A stretch of DNA of 64,000 nt from assembly GCF_042677865.1 (NCBI RefSeq), contig NZ_JBHUDD010000047.1, positions 1 to 64,000 on the forward strand. Reading direction: 5' to 3'. The position numbers and the translations under genes are program-made. The notes under the pieces are model-generated. The model was not told the origin of the DNA, did no database searches, and was given only the letters and a program-made list of their open reading frames with translations. Position 1 is the first letter of the stretch. Each line of letters starts with the position of its first letter. The stretch is from Lutimaribacter salitolerans. GTDB lineage: Bacteria > Pseudomonadota > Alphaproteobacteria > Rhodobacterales > Rhodobacteraceae. This document shows, piece after piece, positions 51,673-60,577 of the stretch.

Positions 51673-52896
51673 ATGTATGATCTGGCCGCCATCGGCGCAT
51701 GGGCCGAATTTGCCATACGCTGGCTGCATGTGATCACCGCGATCGCGTGGATCGGGTCGTCGTTCTATTTCATCGCGCTGGATCTGGGCCTGCACCGTGA
51801 CCGCGCGTTGAGTACCGGCGCGGATGGCGAGGAATGGCAGGTGCACGGCGGCGGGTTCTACCACATCCAGAAATACCTGGTGGCTCCGGCCCACATGCCG
51901 GACGGGCTGGTGTGGTTCAAATGGGAAAGCTATGCCACCTGGCTGTCGGGCTTTGCCCTGCTGGCGGTGGTCTATTACCTTGGGGCCGAGTTCTATCTGG
52001 TCGATCCGGCGGTATGGGACGTGGCGCCGGGCTGGGCGATCCTCATTTCCATCGCGTCGCTGGGGTTTGGCTGGCTGGTCTATGACCTGCTGTGCAACCG
52101 TTTCGTCAACGCCAACCAGACCGGGCTGATGGTGGCGCTGTTCGTGGTGCTGGTGGGGATGTCGTATTTCTATGCCTCCGTCTTTTCTGGGCGGGCGGCG
52201 CTGCTGCATCTGGGGGCGTTCACCGCCACGATCATGTCGGCCAACGTGTTCATGATCATCATCCCGAACCAGAAGATCGTCGTGGCCGACCTGATGGCGG
52301 GGCGCAAGCCGGATGCGAAATACGGCAAGATCGCCAAGCAGCGCAGCACGCATAACAATTACCTGACGCTGCCGGTGATCTTCCTGATGCTGTCCAATCA
52401 CTATCCGCTGGCCTTTGCCAGCGAGTGGAACTGGGTGATCGCGTCATTGGTGTTCCTGTTGGGGGTGACGATCCGGCATTTCTTCAATTCGATGCATGCG
52501 CGCAAGGGGATGCCGTGGTGGACATGGGCGGCGACCACGGCGATCTTCATCGTGATCATGTGGCTGTCTACCGCCCCGATGTTCCGCACGCCCGCGCCTG
52601 AACAGGCGCAGGGCGCTGGCGTCCGTTTCGCGCAGGCCGCGGGCTATGACGAGGTGCATGACATCGTGATGGGCCGCTGTTCGATGTGCCACGCGGCCGA
52701 GCCGTTCTGGGACGGCGTCCTGTGGCCGCCCAAGGGCGTGCGGCTGGACACCGAGTATCAGATTACCCGGCAGGCGCGGGCGATCTATCTGCAATCGGGG
52801 CTGACCCATGCCATGCCCCCGGCCAACCTGAGCTATATGGAAGAGGACGAGCGCGCCAAGATCGTCGCGTGGTATCGCGCGGCGACCGGGGGTTAG
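51673..52896 (+). CDS. puuD: Urate hydroxylase PuuD, membrane protein with cytochrome c domain
   Basis: PuuD oxidises urate to 5-hydroxyisourate at the membrane. It has 407 residues: an N-terminal integral membrane urate oxidase domain with about eight helices (conserved RWLHVITAIAWIGSSFYFI near 16-34) and a C-terminal cytochrome c domain. The haem motif CSMCH is at C336-C339-H340, with a distal methionine probably in HAMPPANLSYM. Electrons therefore likely go to the respiratory chain. Its stop overlaps the convergent mbfA stop. No other purine genes are in the window. Confidence 0.94.
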   Translation: MYDLAAIGAWAEFAIRWLHVITAIAWIGSSFYFIALDLGLHRDRALSTGADGEEWQVHGGGFYHIQKYLVAPAHMPDGLVWFKWESYATWLSGFALLAVVYYLGAEFYLVDPAVWDVAPGWAILISIASLGFGWLVYDLLCNRFVNANQTGLMVALFVVLVGMSYFYASVFSGRAALLHLGAFTATIMSANVFMIIIPNQKIVVADLMAGRKPDAKYGKIAKQRSTHNNYLTLPVIFLMLSNHYPLAFASEWNWVIASLVFLLGVTIRHFFNSMHARKGMPWWTWAATTAIFIVIMWLSTAPMFRTPAPEQAQGAGVRFAQAAGYDEVHDIVMGRCSMCHAAEPFWDGVLWPPKGVRLDTEYQITRQARAIYLQSGLTHAMPPANLSYMEEDERAKIVAWYRAATGG

Positions 52897-53867
52897 CCGC
52901 TGCCGATCAGCGCCCCGGCTGCGAACACCAGCGCGCCCCCCAGAACAACCTGAAACGCCGCGCGCATGAACGGGGTTTCCATGAATTTGTTCTGGATCCA
53001 CGCGATCGCCCACAGTTCGATGAACACCACGACAAAGGCGATGATGGTGGCGGTCCAGAAATCGGTGATCAGGTAGGGCAGGGCGTGGCCCAGACCGCCC
53101 ACCGTGGTCATCACGCCCGACGATATCCCGCGTTTCCACGGGCTGCCGCGCCCTGACAATTCGCCGTCGTCGCTGGCGGCCTCGGTAAACCCCATCGAGA
53201 TGCCGGCACCCACCGACGCGGCGAGACCGACCAGAAAGGTGGTCCACGTGTCCTGCGTGGCAAAGGCCGTGGCAAAGATGGGCGCCAGCGTGCTGACCGA
53301 CCCGTCCATCAGACCGGCCAGACCCGGCTGCACCCATGTCAGGATGAACTGGCGGTGCGACTTGCGCGCCTCGCTGTCGCGGGCGTCGTCGGAGAGGTGC
53401 TGTTCCTCAAGCCGGGTTGCGGTGGTCTGGTGCCCGGCCTCGGCGGCGGCCAGATCACCCAGCATCTTGCGGGTTTCGGCGTCGGATGTGTTCTGCGCCG
53501 CGGTCAGGTAAAAGTGCTCGGCGTCCCGCTCCATCGCCTCGGCCTCGTCGCGGATGCGTTCGATGCCCAGATTCTCGACCAGCCAGACGGGGCGGCGGGC
53601 GTAATAGCCAGCGACGTGTTCGCGCCTGATCAGGGGGATGACATCCCCGAACCGTTTGCGGTGCAGGTCGATCAGGCGCTGGCGGTGCTGGTCCTCCTCG
53701 ACCGCCATGCCGTCGAACACCTTGGCGGTGTCAGGGTAATCGGGGCGCAGCATTTCGGCGTAAGAGCGGTAGATGCGGCCATCATCCTCTTCCGAGGAAA
53801 TGGCCAGCGCCAGAACCTCCTGCTCGGACAGGTCGCGAAAATTTCGACGTTGGGTAAGAAAGCGCAT
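52893..53867 (-). CDS. mbfA: Membrane-bound ferritin MbfA (erythrin-VIT1 family)
   Basis: MbfA exports or detoxifies iron at the membrane in alphaproteobacteria. It has 324 residues. The N-terminal ferritin-like di-iron domain (about 1-155) has ExxH pairs E58-H61 and E143-H146 plus E117. The C-terminal VIT1/CCC1-type membrane domain (about 175-324) has GLAGLMDGSVSTLAPIFA and several helices. The start MRFLTQRRNF (53867) follows the iron box at 53881-53897; longer in-frame starts would translate through it. It is divergent from a TetR gene. Confidence 0.93.
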   Translation of the reverse strand: MRFLTQRRNFRDLSEQEVLALAISSEEDDGRIYRSYAEMLRPDYPDTAKVFDGMAVEEDQHRQRLIDLHRKRFGDVIPLIRREHVAGYYARRPVWLVENLGIERIRDEAEAMERDAEHFYLTAAQNTSDAETRKMLGDLAAAEAGHQTTATRLEEQHLSDDARDSEARKSHRQFILTWVQPGLAGLMDGSVSTLAPIFATAFATQDTWTTFLVGLAASVGAGISMGFTEAASDDGELSGRGSPWKRGISSGVMTTVGGLGHALPYLITDFWTATIIAFVVVFIELWAIAWIQNKFMETPFMRAAFQVVLGGALVFAAGALIGSG

Positions 53868-53880
53868 CACAGCCTCATGA

Positions 53881-53897
53881 ATTAGAATAATTCTAAA
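53881..53897 (-). promoter_or_regulatory. Irr-type iron control element (ICE) of mbfA
   Basis: ATTAGAA-TAA-TTCTAAA is a near-perfect match to the known Irr-binding ICE motif TTTAGAAnnnTTCTAAA. It lies 14 bases upstream of the mbfA ATG. mbfA is an established Irr target in other alphaproteobacteria, so Irr repression under low iron is likely. Confidence 0.8.
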
Positions 53898-53945
53898 GTA
53901 GATGGCTGACGCGAGGATGCAAGTCCCTTGTGCTTGCTGAAACTG

Positions 53946-53957
53946 AACCGAACGGTT
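53946..53957. promoter_or_regulatory. Dyad operator upstream of the TetR gene
   Basis: AACCG-AA-CGGTT is a perfect 5-bp dyad 28 bases upstream of the TetR gene start. ACCGnnCGGT dyads are typical TetR/AcrR operators, so this is probably an autoregulatory site. Confidence 0.55.
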
Positions 53958-53985
53958 TACACTTGGCGACAGGAGAGGATTATCC

Positions 53986-54606
53986 ATGGATGCACCAGGC
54001 GCAGCGGAGATCCGAAAGGGTCGCAAGTTCGATCAGGTCTTGCGGGGCGCGCGCGAGGTGTTCATGCGGGACGGATTCGAAGGCGCGTCGGTCGATGATA
54101 TCGCGCGGGCTGCGGGCGTGTCGAAAGCCACTCTTTATGCCTATTTCCCAGACAAGCGCGTGCTTTTCTTCGAGGTGGTGCGCAACGAATGCGAGCTGCA
54201 GGCCGAGCGCGCGGTCGAACTGATCGACGATGACGCGCCGCCGCGTGCGGTGCTGACCATGGTGGCGCAAAGGATCGTGCCGTTCCTGCTGTCAGATTTC
54301 GCGCGGCGCATCTTTCGCATCTGCCTGGCCGAGTCGGACAGGTTTCCCGAGCTTGGGCGCGCGTTCTATGAAAGCGGGCCGGAACTTGGCCGCGCGCGGC
54401 TGACCGAGTACATGCGCGATGCTGTGGCGCGGGGCGAATTGCACATCGTTGATTTCGATCTGGCCGCCGATCAGTTTGCCGAGCTGTGCAAGGCGCATGT
54501 CTGGGTGCGGTCGGCCTTTGGCGTGCAGACCGAATACACCGAGGCCGAGTTGGCCCGGGTGATCGACGGCGCGGTCGAGACGTTTCTGGCCCGCTACGGG
54601 GTCTAG
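53986..54606 (+). CDS. TetR/AcrR family regulator
   Basis: This 206-residue regulator has a standard TetR helix-turn-helix (ASVDDIARAAGVSKATLYAYFPDKRVLF, about 35-62). Its C-terminal domain is of the AefR-like type, with RIFRICLAESDRFPELGRAFYE. The target is not adjacent: both neighbours point elsewhere or converge. A perfect dyad in its own promoter suggests autoregulation. Its stop overlaps the convergent NYN gene by four bases. Confidence 0.9.
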   Translation: MDAPGAAEIRKGRKFDQVLRGAREVFMRDGFEGASVDDIARAAGVSKATLYAYFPDKRVLFFEVVRNECELQAERAVELIDDDAPPRAVLTMVAQRIVPFLLSDFARRIFRICLAESDRFPELGRAFYESGPELGRARLTEYMRDAVARGELHIVDFDLAADQFAELCKAHVWVRSAFGVQTEYTEAELARVIDGAVETFLARYGV

Positions 54607-55316
54607 TCGATCCGCCGCACCAACAGCTGGTTGCCCGCGCCGATCTTTGTCTCGAACACCTTCAGTTCCGCCACCAGATCGGACAGCTTGCGCTTGCCAT
54701 AGGTGCGGCTGTCGAAATCGGGGTGATCGGCCTGAATCTGCTGACCCAGCCGGCCCAGCGGATACCATTCGTCGTCCTGATCCACCTTCTCCATCGCATC
54801 GAACAGCAGTTGGCGCGCCGTGACCATCGCGTCCTGCGACAGGCCTGCCTTGGGGCTGTCCTTTTTCGGCTCGTCCGATTTGGCAAGGTTCTCGATCGCG
54901 ACAAAGCGGTTGCAAGCGTTCTTCAGCGCGGGCGGGGCCTTGGATTCGCCGATGCCGATCACGGTCAGGCCCTGTTCGCGGATGCGGCTGGCCAGTCGGG
55001 TGAAATCGCTGTCCGACGATACCAGCACGAAGCCGTCGAAATGACCCGCATGCAGGATGTCCATCGCGTCGATCACCAGCCCGATGTCTGATGAATTCTT
55101 GCCCTTGGTCGCCGCCGTCTGCTGGTATTGCACCAGCCCCAGTTCCTGCGCCACGCGGGTCCAGCCCGACAGGTGGTTGTTTCCCCAGTCGCCATAGACA
55201 CGACGCAGGCCCGGTTCGCCGAAACTTGTCACCTCTTTCAGGATGGCATCGGCGTATTTGGCGGGCACGTTGTCGGCGTCGATCAGCACGGCCAGAAGGG
55301 GGGTGTCTTTGGGCAA
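54603..55316 (-). CDS. NYN domain protein with LOTUS/OST-HTH-like C-terminus
   Basis: This 237-residue protein begins with a PIN-like NYN nuclease domain (LLAVLIDADNVPAKYADAIL, YGDW, SDIGLVIDAMDIL, VSSDSDFTRLASRIRE). The conserved acidic residues for metal-dependent RNA cleavage are present. The C-terminal third (WYPLGRLGQQIQADHPDFDSRTYGKRKLSDLV) fits an OST-HTH/LOTUS RNA-binding module. The RNA target is unknown. I infer a TTG start at 55316 because GAAAGGA is well placed; an ATG at 55391 adds a non-conserved extension into the next gene. Confidence 0.88.
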   Translation of the reverse strand: MPKDTPLLAVLIDADNVPAKYADAILKEVTSFGEPGLRRVYGDWGNNHLSGWTRVAQELGLVQYQQTAATKGKNSSDIGLVIDAMDILHAGHFDGFVLVSSDSDFTRLASRIREQGLTVIGIGESKAPPALKNACNRFVAIENLAKSDEPKKDSPKAGLSQDAMVTARQLLFDAMEKVDQDDEWYPLGRLGQQIQADHPDFDSRTYGKRKLSDLVAELKVFETKIGAGNQLLVRRID

Positions 55317-55377
55317 GTCTGCGGTCCTTTCGCTTTGGCGCAGAGTCGCACTGTCAGACGCGCGGCGCCACCCCCTT

Positions 55378-56097
55378 TCAGCGCCGTGCATCCAGTTTGC
55401 GGATCAGGGCCGCCACGCGCTGGCCGATGGCGGTGCTGCCCTTGATGGACGGGTGGATGCCGTCGGGGGCGTGAAAGGACGTATCGCCATGGGGCACCAG
55501 ATCGGCGTTGGACAGGAAATGCACGCCGTCGATCTGCCGGGCCATGACGTTCAGCCGTGCCTCGAAGGCGTCGCCCTCGTCGCGGCAACCGTCGATGATG
55601 GAGGTCCAGCCGGGGCTGCGCAGGTAGCCGATATAGATCACCTGCGCCCCGGTTGCCCGGATGCGGCGCATCAGGTCGGGCACGGCCCCCTTGCGCCCAT
55701 CGGGCGAGACCATCCGGTCCATCCGCCGATGACAGCGCGAACAGCCACAGCCCAGCCACAGGTCGTTGCCGCCACCGGTCACCAGCACCCAGTCGGGGCT
55801 GTCCTTGCCGAACTGTGCCGAAATGCGCATGCCCATAGCGCCGGTCATTGGCAGGTTGTAGATCACATGTGCGCCCGAAACGGCACGGGTTTCCACCGGC
55901 TCTTTCAGGGCACCCGCTACGATCTGCGGGATCGACCGGCCTGCAAGGGTATTCCACGCCATCAGGGAATCGCCGATGGCGATGATGCGCGCCTGCGGCC
56001 CCACGCTGCGCTCGACACCCTGCGCCGACAGCGGCGCTGCCAGACACAGCAGCATTGCCAACCCGGCGATCAGTCTGTTCAGGAAATACCGTACCAC
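55378..56097 (-). CDS. Exported SGNH/GDSL hydrolase
   Basis: This 239-residue protein has a signal peptide (about 1-25, ending LSA) and an SGNH hydrolase fold. The nucleophile serine is in AIGDSLMAWN (GDSL at 42-45), an oxyanion-type GGGNDLWLG is at 108-116, and the catalytic Asp/His pair is in DGIHPSIKG near the C-terminus. It probably acts as an esterase in the periplasm; the substrate is unknown. A cysteine cluster C117, C119, C122 followed by H123 is unusual for the fold. It is divergent from pnp. Confidence 0.87.
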   Translation of the reverse strand: MVRYFLNRLIAGLAMLLCLAAPLSAQGVERSVGPQARIIAIGDSLMAWNTLAGRSIPQIVAGALKEPVETRAVSGAHVIYNLPMTGAMGMRISAQFGKDSPDWVLVTGGGNDLWLGCGCSRCHRRMDRMVSPDGRKGAVPDLMRRIRATGAQVIYIGYLRSPGWTSIIDGCRDEGDAFEARLNVMARQIDGVHFLSNADLVPHGDTSFHAPDGIHPSIKGSTAIGQRVAALIRKLDARR

Positions 56098-56327
56098 AAC
56101 CCAGCCTTACCCTTCATGCGCCCGGACATCTGGACCTGTCGCGCACCCAGGCCATGATCCGATCCATACAGGCAGCACCGGGCCGGGTGAAGGCCCCAGC
56201 ATGCCGTTTGCAGCCGGTTGCGGTGCCTGCGCCAACCTTTTGCTTTCAAAAACTGCAAAAACACGTTAAGTCGCGCGCATCTGAGACGTGACGCCCTGAC
56301 CCCGGCGCATGGCAGGATGAGGGGGTC

Positions 56328-56375
56328 GGCGGCAATGGGGCCGCCATTCAATCGGGGACCCGGGATACGCCCGGG
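56328..56375 (+). promoter_or_regulatory. Two stem-loops in the pnp leader
   Basis: GGCGGC/GCCGCC (56328-56345) and CCCGGG/CCCGGG (56359-56375, loop atacg) lie in tandem, ending 22 bases before the pnp ATG. In E. coli, pnp mRNA is autoregulated through leader stem-loops cut by RNase III; a similar role here is inference. The rest of the 300-base gap 56098-56397 shows no gene. Confidence 0.45.
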
Positions 56376-56397
56376 AGTGCCCAGACAGGAAACGACG

Positions 56398-58536
56398 ATG
56401 TTCAACACTACGACGAAATCAATGCAGTGGGGCGATGAAACGCTGACACTGGAAACGGGCAAGGTTGCCCGTCAGGCAGACGGTTCCGTGATTGCCACGC
56501 TGGGCGAAACCAGCGTCATGGCCAACGTGACCTTTGCCAAGGAACCCAAGCCCGGATTGGATTTCTTTCCGCTGACGGTTCACTATCAGGAAAAATACTA
56601 TGCTGCGGGCAAGGTGCCTGGCGGTTTCTTTAAGCGCGAGGCGCGTCCTTCGGAAAAGGAAACCCTGACCGCGCGTCTGATCGACCGTCCGATCCGCCCG
56701 CTGTTCGTGCCCGGTTTCCGGCATGAAACGCTGGTGATGTGCACGGTGCTGTCGCACGATCTGGAAAACGATCCCGACATGGTTGCGATGATCGCCACCA
56801 GCGCCGCGCTGACGCTGTCGGGCGTGCCCTTCATGGGGCCGATCGGGGCCTGCCGCGTCGGGTTTGTCGATGGCGAATACGTGCTGAATCCGGCCGTGGA
56901 CGACATGCATGATCTGCGCCTCAAGCCCGAGCAGCGGCTTGATCTGGTCGTGGCCGGCACCAAGGACGCGGTGATGATGGTCGAATCGGAGGCTTACGAG
57001 CTGACCGAGGCCGAGATGCTGGGCGCGGTTAGCTTTGCCCACCAGCAGATCCAGCCGGTGATCGACCTGATCATCGACCTGGCCGAATCCGCCGCGAAAG
57101 AGCCGTTCAACTTTCAGCCGCCGGATTATTCGGATCTGTACGAGGCCGTCAAAGCCGCAGGCGAAACGAAGATGCGCGAGGCCTATGCGATCCTGGACAA
57201 GCAGGAGCGCACCACAGCCGTGCAAGCCGCCAAGGAGGCGATCAAGGCCAGCCTGACCGAAGAGCAGCTTGAGGATTCGAACCTGGGTTCGGCGCTGAAA
57301 AAGCTGGAATCGGTGGTGCTGCGCGGTGCCGTGGTCAGGGACGGCAAGCGGATCGATGGCCGTGCGCTGGACACAGTGCGCCAGATCGTGTGCGAGACCG
57401 GCCTGCTGCCGCGCACGCATGGTTCTGCCCTGTTCACCCGTGGGGAAACCCAAGGTCTGGTCGTGACCACGCTGGGCACCGGCGACGACGAACAGTTCGT
57501 TGATGCGCTGCACGGCACGTCCAAGCAGAACTTCATGCTGCATTACAACTTCCCCCCCTATTCGGTGGGCGAGGCGGGGCGCGTCGGCCCTCCGGGGCGT
57601 CGCGAGATCGGCCATGGCAAGCTGGCATGGCGTGCGTTGCAGGCGGTTCTGCCGGCTCCGACCGATTTCCCGTACACCATCCGCATCGTGTCCGAGATCA
57701 CGGAATCCAACGGCTCGTCCTCGATGGCGTCGGTCTGCGGTGGCTCGCTGTCGATGATGGACGCGGGCGTGCCTCTCAAGACCGCGGTGGCCGGTGTGGC
57801 CATGGGCCTGATCCTTGAAGATGACGGATCATACGCGATCCTGACCGACATCCTGGGTGACGAAGACCACCTTGGCGACATGGACTTCAAGGTTGCGGGC
57901 ACCGAGGCTGGCATCACCAGCCTGCAGATGGACATCAAGGTTGCGGGCATCACGCCCGAGATCATGGAAAAGGCACTGGCGCAGGCCAAGGCCGGCCGGA
58001 TGCACATCCTGGGCGAGATGAACAAGGCGCTCTCGGGTGCCGGTGACTTCTCGGCGCATGCGCCGCGGATCGAGACGATGCAGATCCCCACCGACAAGAT
58101 CCGCGAAGTGATCGGGTCGGGCGGCAAGGTGATCCGCGAGATCGTCGAAGTCTCGGGTGCCAAGGTCGACATCAACGACGAAGGCATCATCAAGATCGCG
58201 TCGCCCAACGGTGAAGCCATCAAGAAGGCATACGACATGATCTGGTCGATCGTGGCCGAGCCGGAAGAGGGTGGCATCTACAAGGGCACGGTCGTCAAGA
58301 TCGTCGATTTCGGTGCCTTCGTGAACTTCTTTGGCAAGCGCGACGGTCTGGTGCACGTGTCCCAGATCGAGAATCGCCGCCTGAACCATCCGTCGGATGT
58401 GCTGAAAGAAGGTCAGGAAGTCTGGGTCAAGCTGCTGGGCTTTGACGATCGCGGCAAGGTGCGCCTGTCGATGAAGGTCGTTGACCAGGAGACCGGCGAA
58501 GAAGCCACCAAAGAGGCCGAAGAAGCCGAAGGCTGA
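56398..58536 (+). CDS. pnp: Polyribonucleotide nucleotidyltransferase (PNPase)
   Basis: PNPase degrades RNA 3' to 5' by phosphorolysis and is part of the degradosome. It has 712 residues, the usual length: two RNase PH-like domains separated by a helical domain, then KH (IREVIGSGGKVIREI, near 574) and S1 (GTVVKIVDFGAFVNF, near 630) domains, with an acidic tail. Motifs such as FFKREARPSEKE and the SSMASVCGGSL block are intact. The frame is open upstream to 56218, but ATG 56398 gives the family N-terminus. Unlike many genomes, rpsO is not immediately upstream. Confidence 0.98.
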   Translation: MFNTTTKSMQWGDETLTLETGKVARQADGSVIATLGETSVMANVTFAKEPKPGLDFFPLTVHYQEKYYAAGKVPGGFFKREARPSEKETLTARLIDRPIRPLFVPGFRHETLVMCTVLSHDLENDPDMVAMIATSAALTLSGVPFMGPIGACRVGFVDGEYVLNPAVDDMHDLRLKPEQRLDLVVAGTKDAVMMVESEAYELTEAEMLGAVSFAHQQIQPVIDLIIDLAESAAKEPFNFQPPDYSDLYEAVKAAGETKMREAYAILDKQERTTAVQAAKEAIKASLTEEQLEDSNLGSALKKLESVVLRGAVVRDGKRIDGRALDTVRQIVCETGLLPRTHGSALFTRGETQGLVVTTLGTGDDEQFVDALHGTSKQNFMLHYNFPPYSVGEAGRVGPPGRREIGHGKLAWRALQAVLPAPTDFPYTIRIVSEITESNGSSSMASVCGGSLSMMDAGVPLKTAVAGVAMGLILEDDGSYAILTDILGDEDHLGDMDFKVAGTEAGITSLQMDIKVAGITPEIMEKALAQAKAGRMHILGEMNKALSGAGDFSAHAPRIETMQIPTDKIREVIGSGGKVIREIVEVSGAKVDINDEGIIKIASPNGEAIKKAYDMIWSIVAEPEEGGIYKGTVVKIVDFGAFVNFFGKRDGLVHVSQIENRRLNHPSDVLKEGQEVWVKLLGFDDRGKVRLSMKVVDQETGEEATKEAEEAEG

Positions 58537-58561
58537 AACGTCATTGCATATCATTGACTTG

Positions 58562-58593
58562 AACGGGGCCGACGATGTGTCGGCCCCGTTTTT
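58562..58593 (+). terminator. Rho-independent terminator after pnp
   Basis: The stem CGGGGCCGAC/GTCGGCCCCG (58564-58573 / 58579-58588) is followed by TTTTTCG, 27 bases after the pnp stop. Confidence 0.9.
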
Positions 58594-58625
58594 CGTTCAG
58601 GGTGCTGGTGCGGCGCGAAACCGCG

Positions 58626-60518
58626 TCAGCCGACCAGCGCGTTGTCATCGCGCTTGACCGCGATCACCGACGACCGGGGCAGGCCCGTGCCATCGGGCCA
58701 GGAGCCGCCAGGGTGCTGGATGCCGACGAACATGGTGCGCCGATCCGCAGACCAGCACAGGCCGGTGACTTCGCAGCCCTTGGGACCGGTCAGAAAGCGC
58801 ACGATTTCGCCTGTGACAGGGTCGCCCACCAGCATCTGGTTGTTGCCCATGCCGACGAACTCGCCCTCGTTGCTGTCGTTGCCGTCGGTCTGAATCCAGA
58901 CCAGCCCATGGCTGTCAAAGGCCATCCCGTCGGGCGAGTTGAACAGGTTGCCCTCGTTCACGTTCTGCGACCCGCCATAGATGTTGTTATAGACCCTGGG
59001 GTTGCCCGCCATGACATAGAGATCCCAGTCAAAGGCCGTGTTGGCGTGATCGTCCTCTGCCGGACGCCAGCGCACGATCTGACCGTAATTGTTTGTCTCG
59101 CGCGGGTTGGGGCCGTTGACCGGGGTGTCATCGCCACCGGCGTTGGGCTTGACGCCACGGTTCCGGTTGTTGGTCAGGCAGCAATAGGCCTCGACCGCAT
59201 GGGGGTTGGCTGCGATCCACTCGGGACGGTCCATCGTGGTGGCCCCGACCTTCGATCCCGCCATGCGGGCAAAGATCAGGATTTCTGCCAGTTCCATGCC
59301 CGTTGTTTCGGGGGTCAGGGCCAGCCATTCGCCCGTGCCGTCATCGTCGAACCGCGCGGCGAACAGCGTGCCGTCATCCAGCAGGCCATCGGTCGGGCCA
59401 CCCGGCACGTAGACGCCGTTGGACACGAACTTGTACAGAAACTCGCCGCGCTCGTCATCGCCCATGTAGACGACGACGCGGCCATCGGGGGCCAGAACGA
59501 CCTCGGCGTTCTCGTGTTTGAACCGGCCCAGCCCGGTGTGCTTGACCGGGGTGCTGTCGGGGTCTGTCGGGTCGATTTCCACCACCCAGCCCGCGCGATG
59601 TGGCTCGTTGGGGTTTTTCGACGTGTCAAACCGCGCGTCGTGCTTGTGATAATCATAGCCCCAGCCGTCGCTGCCGATGCCATAGCGGCCATAGCCATCC
59701 ACCAGCGCATTCGGCTTTTGATCCTGCACCTCTTCGGTCGATCCGAAGTAACCGTTGAAGTTCTCTTCGCAGGTCAGATAGGTGCCCCAGGGCGTCTTGC
59801 CCGAGCCGCAGTTGTTCAGCGTGCCCAGTGACGCGGTGCCGGTCGGGTCGGCCTCGGTCTTCATCAGGTCATGACCGGCGGCTGGGCCTGCGATGGTCAT
59901 CGGCGTGCGATGCGTGATGCGACGGTTGAACCGGCTGTCGGTGACCACCTCCCATCCGCTGTCGGATTCGCGGATTTCCATCACCGTCACGCCTTGCAGG
60001 TTTTGCAGTTTGCGAACGTCATCGGCATTGGCAACCACACCTTCCTGCGCGGCGGGCAGGTTGACCTTGCGGTTGGTGTATTCGTGGTTCACCGCGATAA
60101 GCTGGTGACCCCGAAACAGGAATGTCTCCATCCCGTCGGTGTTTTCGCCAAACACCATGTCCGAGCCTTGGACCGGCCCGCCCTCGGTCAGGTCATAGCC
60201 TTCGGCCTGCGGCATCAGCGGATCGCCCCACCGCACGAGGGTGTGCCACGAATAACCTTGCGGCACATGCACGTCGAAATCGGTCTGCGCCGCAATCGGC
60301 GTGAAGGCAAAGCGCGAGGCTGCCTGCGCCTGCGCGCTGTTCAGCAGGCCGGTGCCCATCACAGATGCGCCCGAGCCAAAGGCAAGGATACCGCCCAGAA
60401 ATCCACGGCGCGAAATCGCGCGTTCGACCACCCGGTCGAAATCGTTTTCCTCGGGGCGGGGAAAATTGGCTTCGTCCCAGTCGTCGGCGGACAAATCAAG
60501 ACTGTCGTGGGGGGTCAT
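58626..60518 (-). CDS. phoX: PhoX family alkaline phosphatase
   Basis: PhoX is a calcium/iron-dependent periplasmic alkaline phosphatase common in marine bacteria. It has 630 residues with a twin-arginine signal (RR at 37-38 in ISRRGFLGG) and cleavage near AQA. Family blocks are NNCGSGKTPWGTYLTCEEN, GWVVEIDP, NAEVVLAPDGRVVVYMGDDERGE and NSPDGMAFDSHGLVWIQTDG. It releases phosphate from organic phosphates under phosphate limitation. A PHO box and -10 element lie just upstream (60578-60595). I start at 60518 (MTPHDSLDL); GTG at 60539 is the in-frame alternative. Confidence 0.95.
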   Translation of the reverse strand: MTPHDSLDLSADDWDEANFPRPEENDFDRVVERAISRRGFLGGILAFGSGASVMGTGLLNSAQAQAASRFAFTPIAAQTDFDVHVPQGYSWHTLVRWGDPLMPQAEGYDLTEGGPVQGSDMVFGENTDGMETFLFRGHQLIAVNHEYTNRKVNLPAAQEGVVANADDVRKLQNLQGVTVMEIRESDSGWEVVTDSRFNRRITHRTPMTIAGPAAGHDLMKTEADPTGTASLGTLNNCGSGKTPWGTYLTCEENFNGYFGSTEEVQDQKPNALVDGYGRYGIGSDGWGYDYHKHDARFDTSKNPNEPHRAGWVVEIDPTDPDSTPVKHTGLGRFKHENAEVVLAPDGRVVVYMGDDERGEFLYKFVSNGVYVPGGPTDGLLDDGTLFAARFDDDGTGEWLALTPETTGMELAEILIFARMAGSKVGATTMDRPEWIAANPHAVEAYCCLTNNRNRGVKPNAGGDDTPVNGPNPRETNNYGQIVRWRPAEDDHANTAFDWDLYVMAGNPRVYNNIYGGSQNVNEGNLFNSPDGMAFDSHGLVWIQTDGNDSNEGEFVGMGNNQMLVGDPVTGEIVRFLTGPKGCEVTGLCWSADRRTMFVGIQHPGGSWPDGTGLPRSSVIAVKRDDNALVG

Positions 60519-60577
60519 GCGTGGGTCTCCTGAAACCAAGGGCCTTCGTTATGATGCCCAAAAGATAAATCGGGTCG

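Noticed and set aside
55720..55745. The SGNH hydrolase as a c-type cytochrome because of CSRCH
   Set aside because: The motif sits in the middle of a hydrolase active-site region with no cytochrome domain; a coincidence or metal/disulfide site is more likely.
56098..56327. A missed rpsO or other small gene upstream of pnp
   Set aside because: No frame in this stretch gives a ribosomal S15-like peptide; only short frames with noise composition are present.
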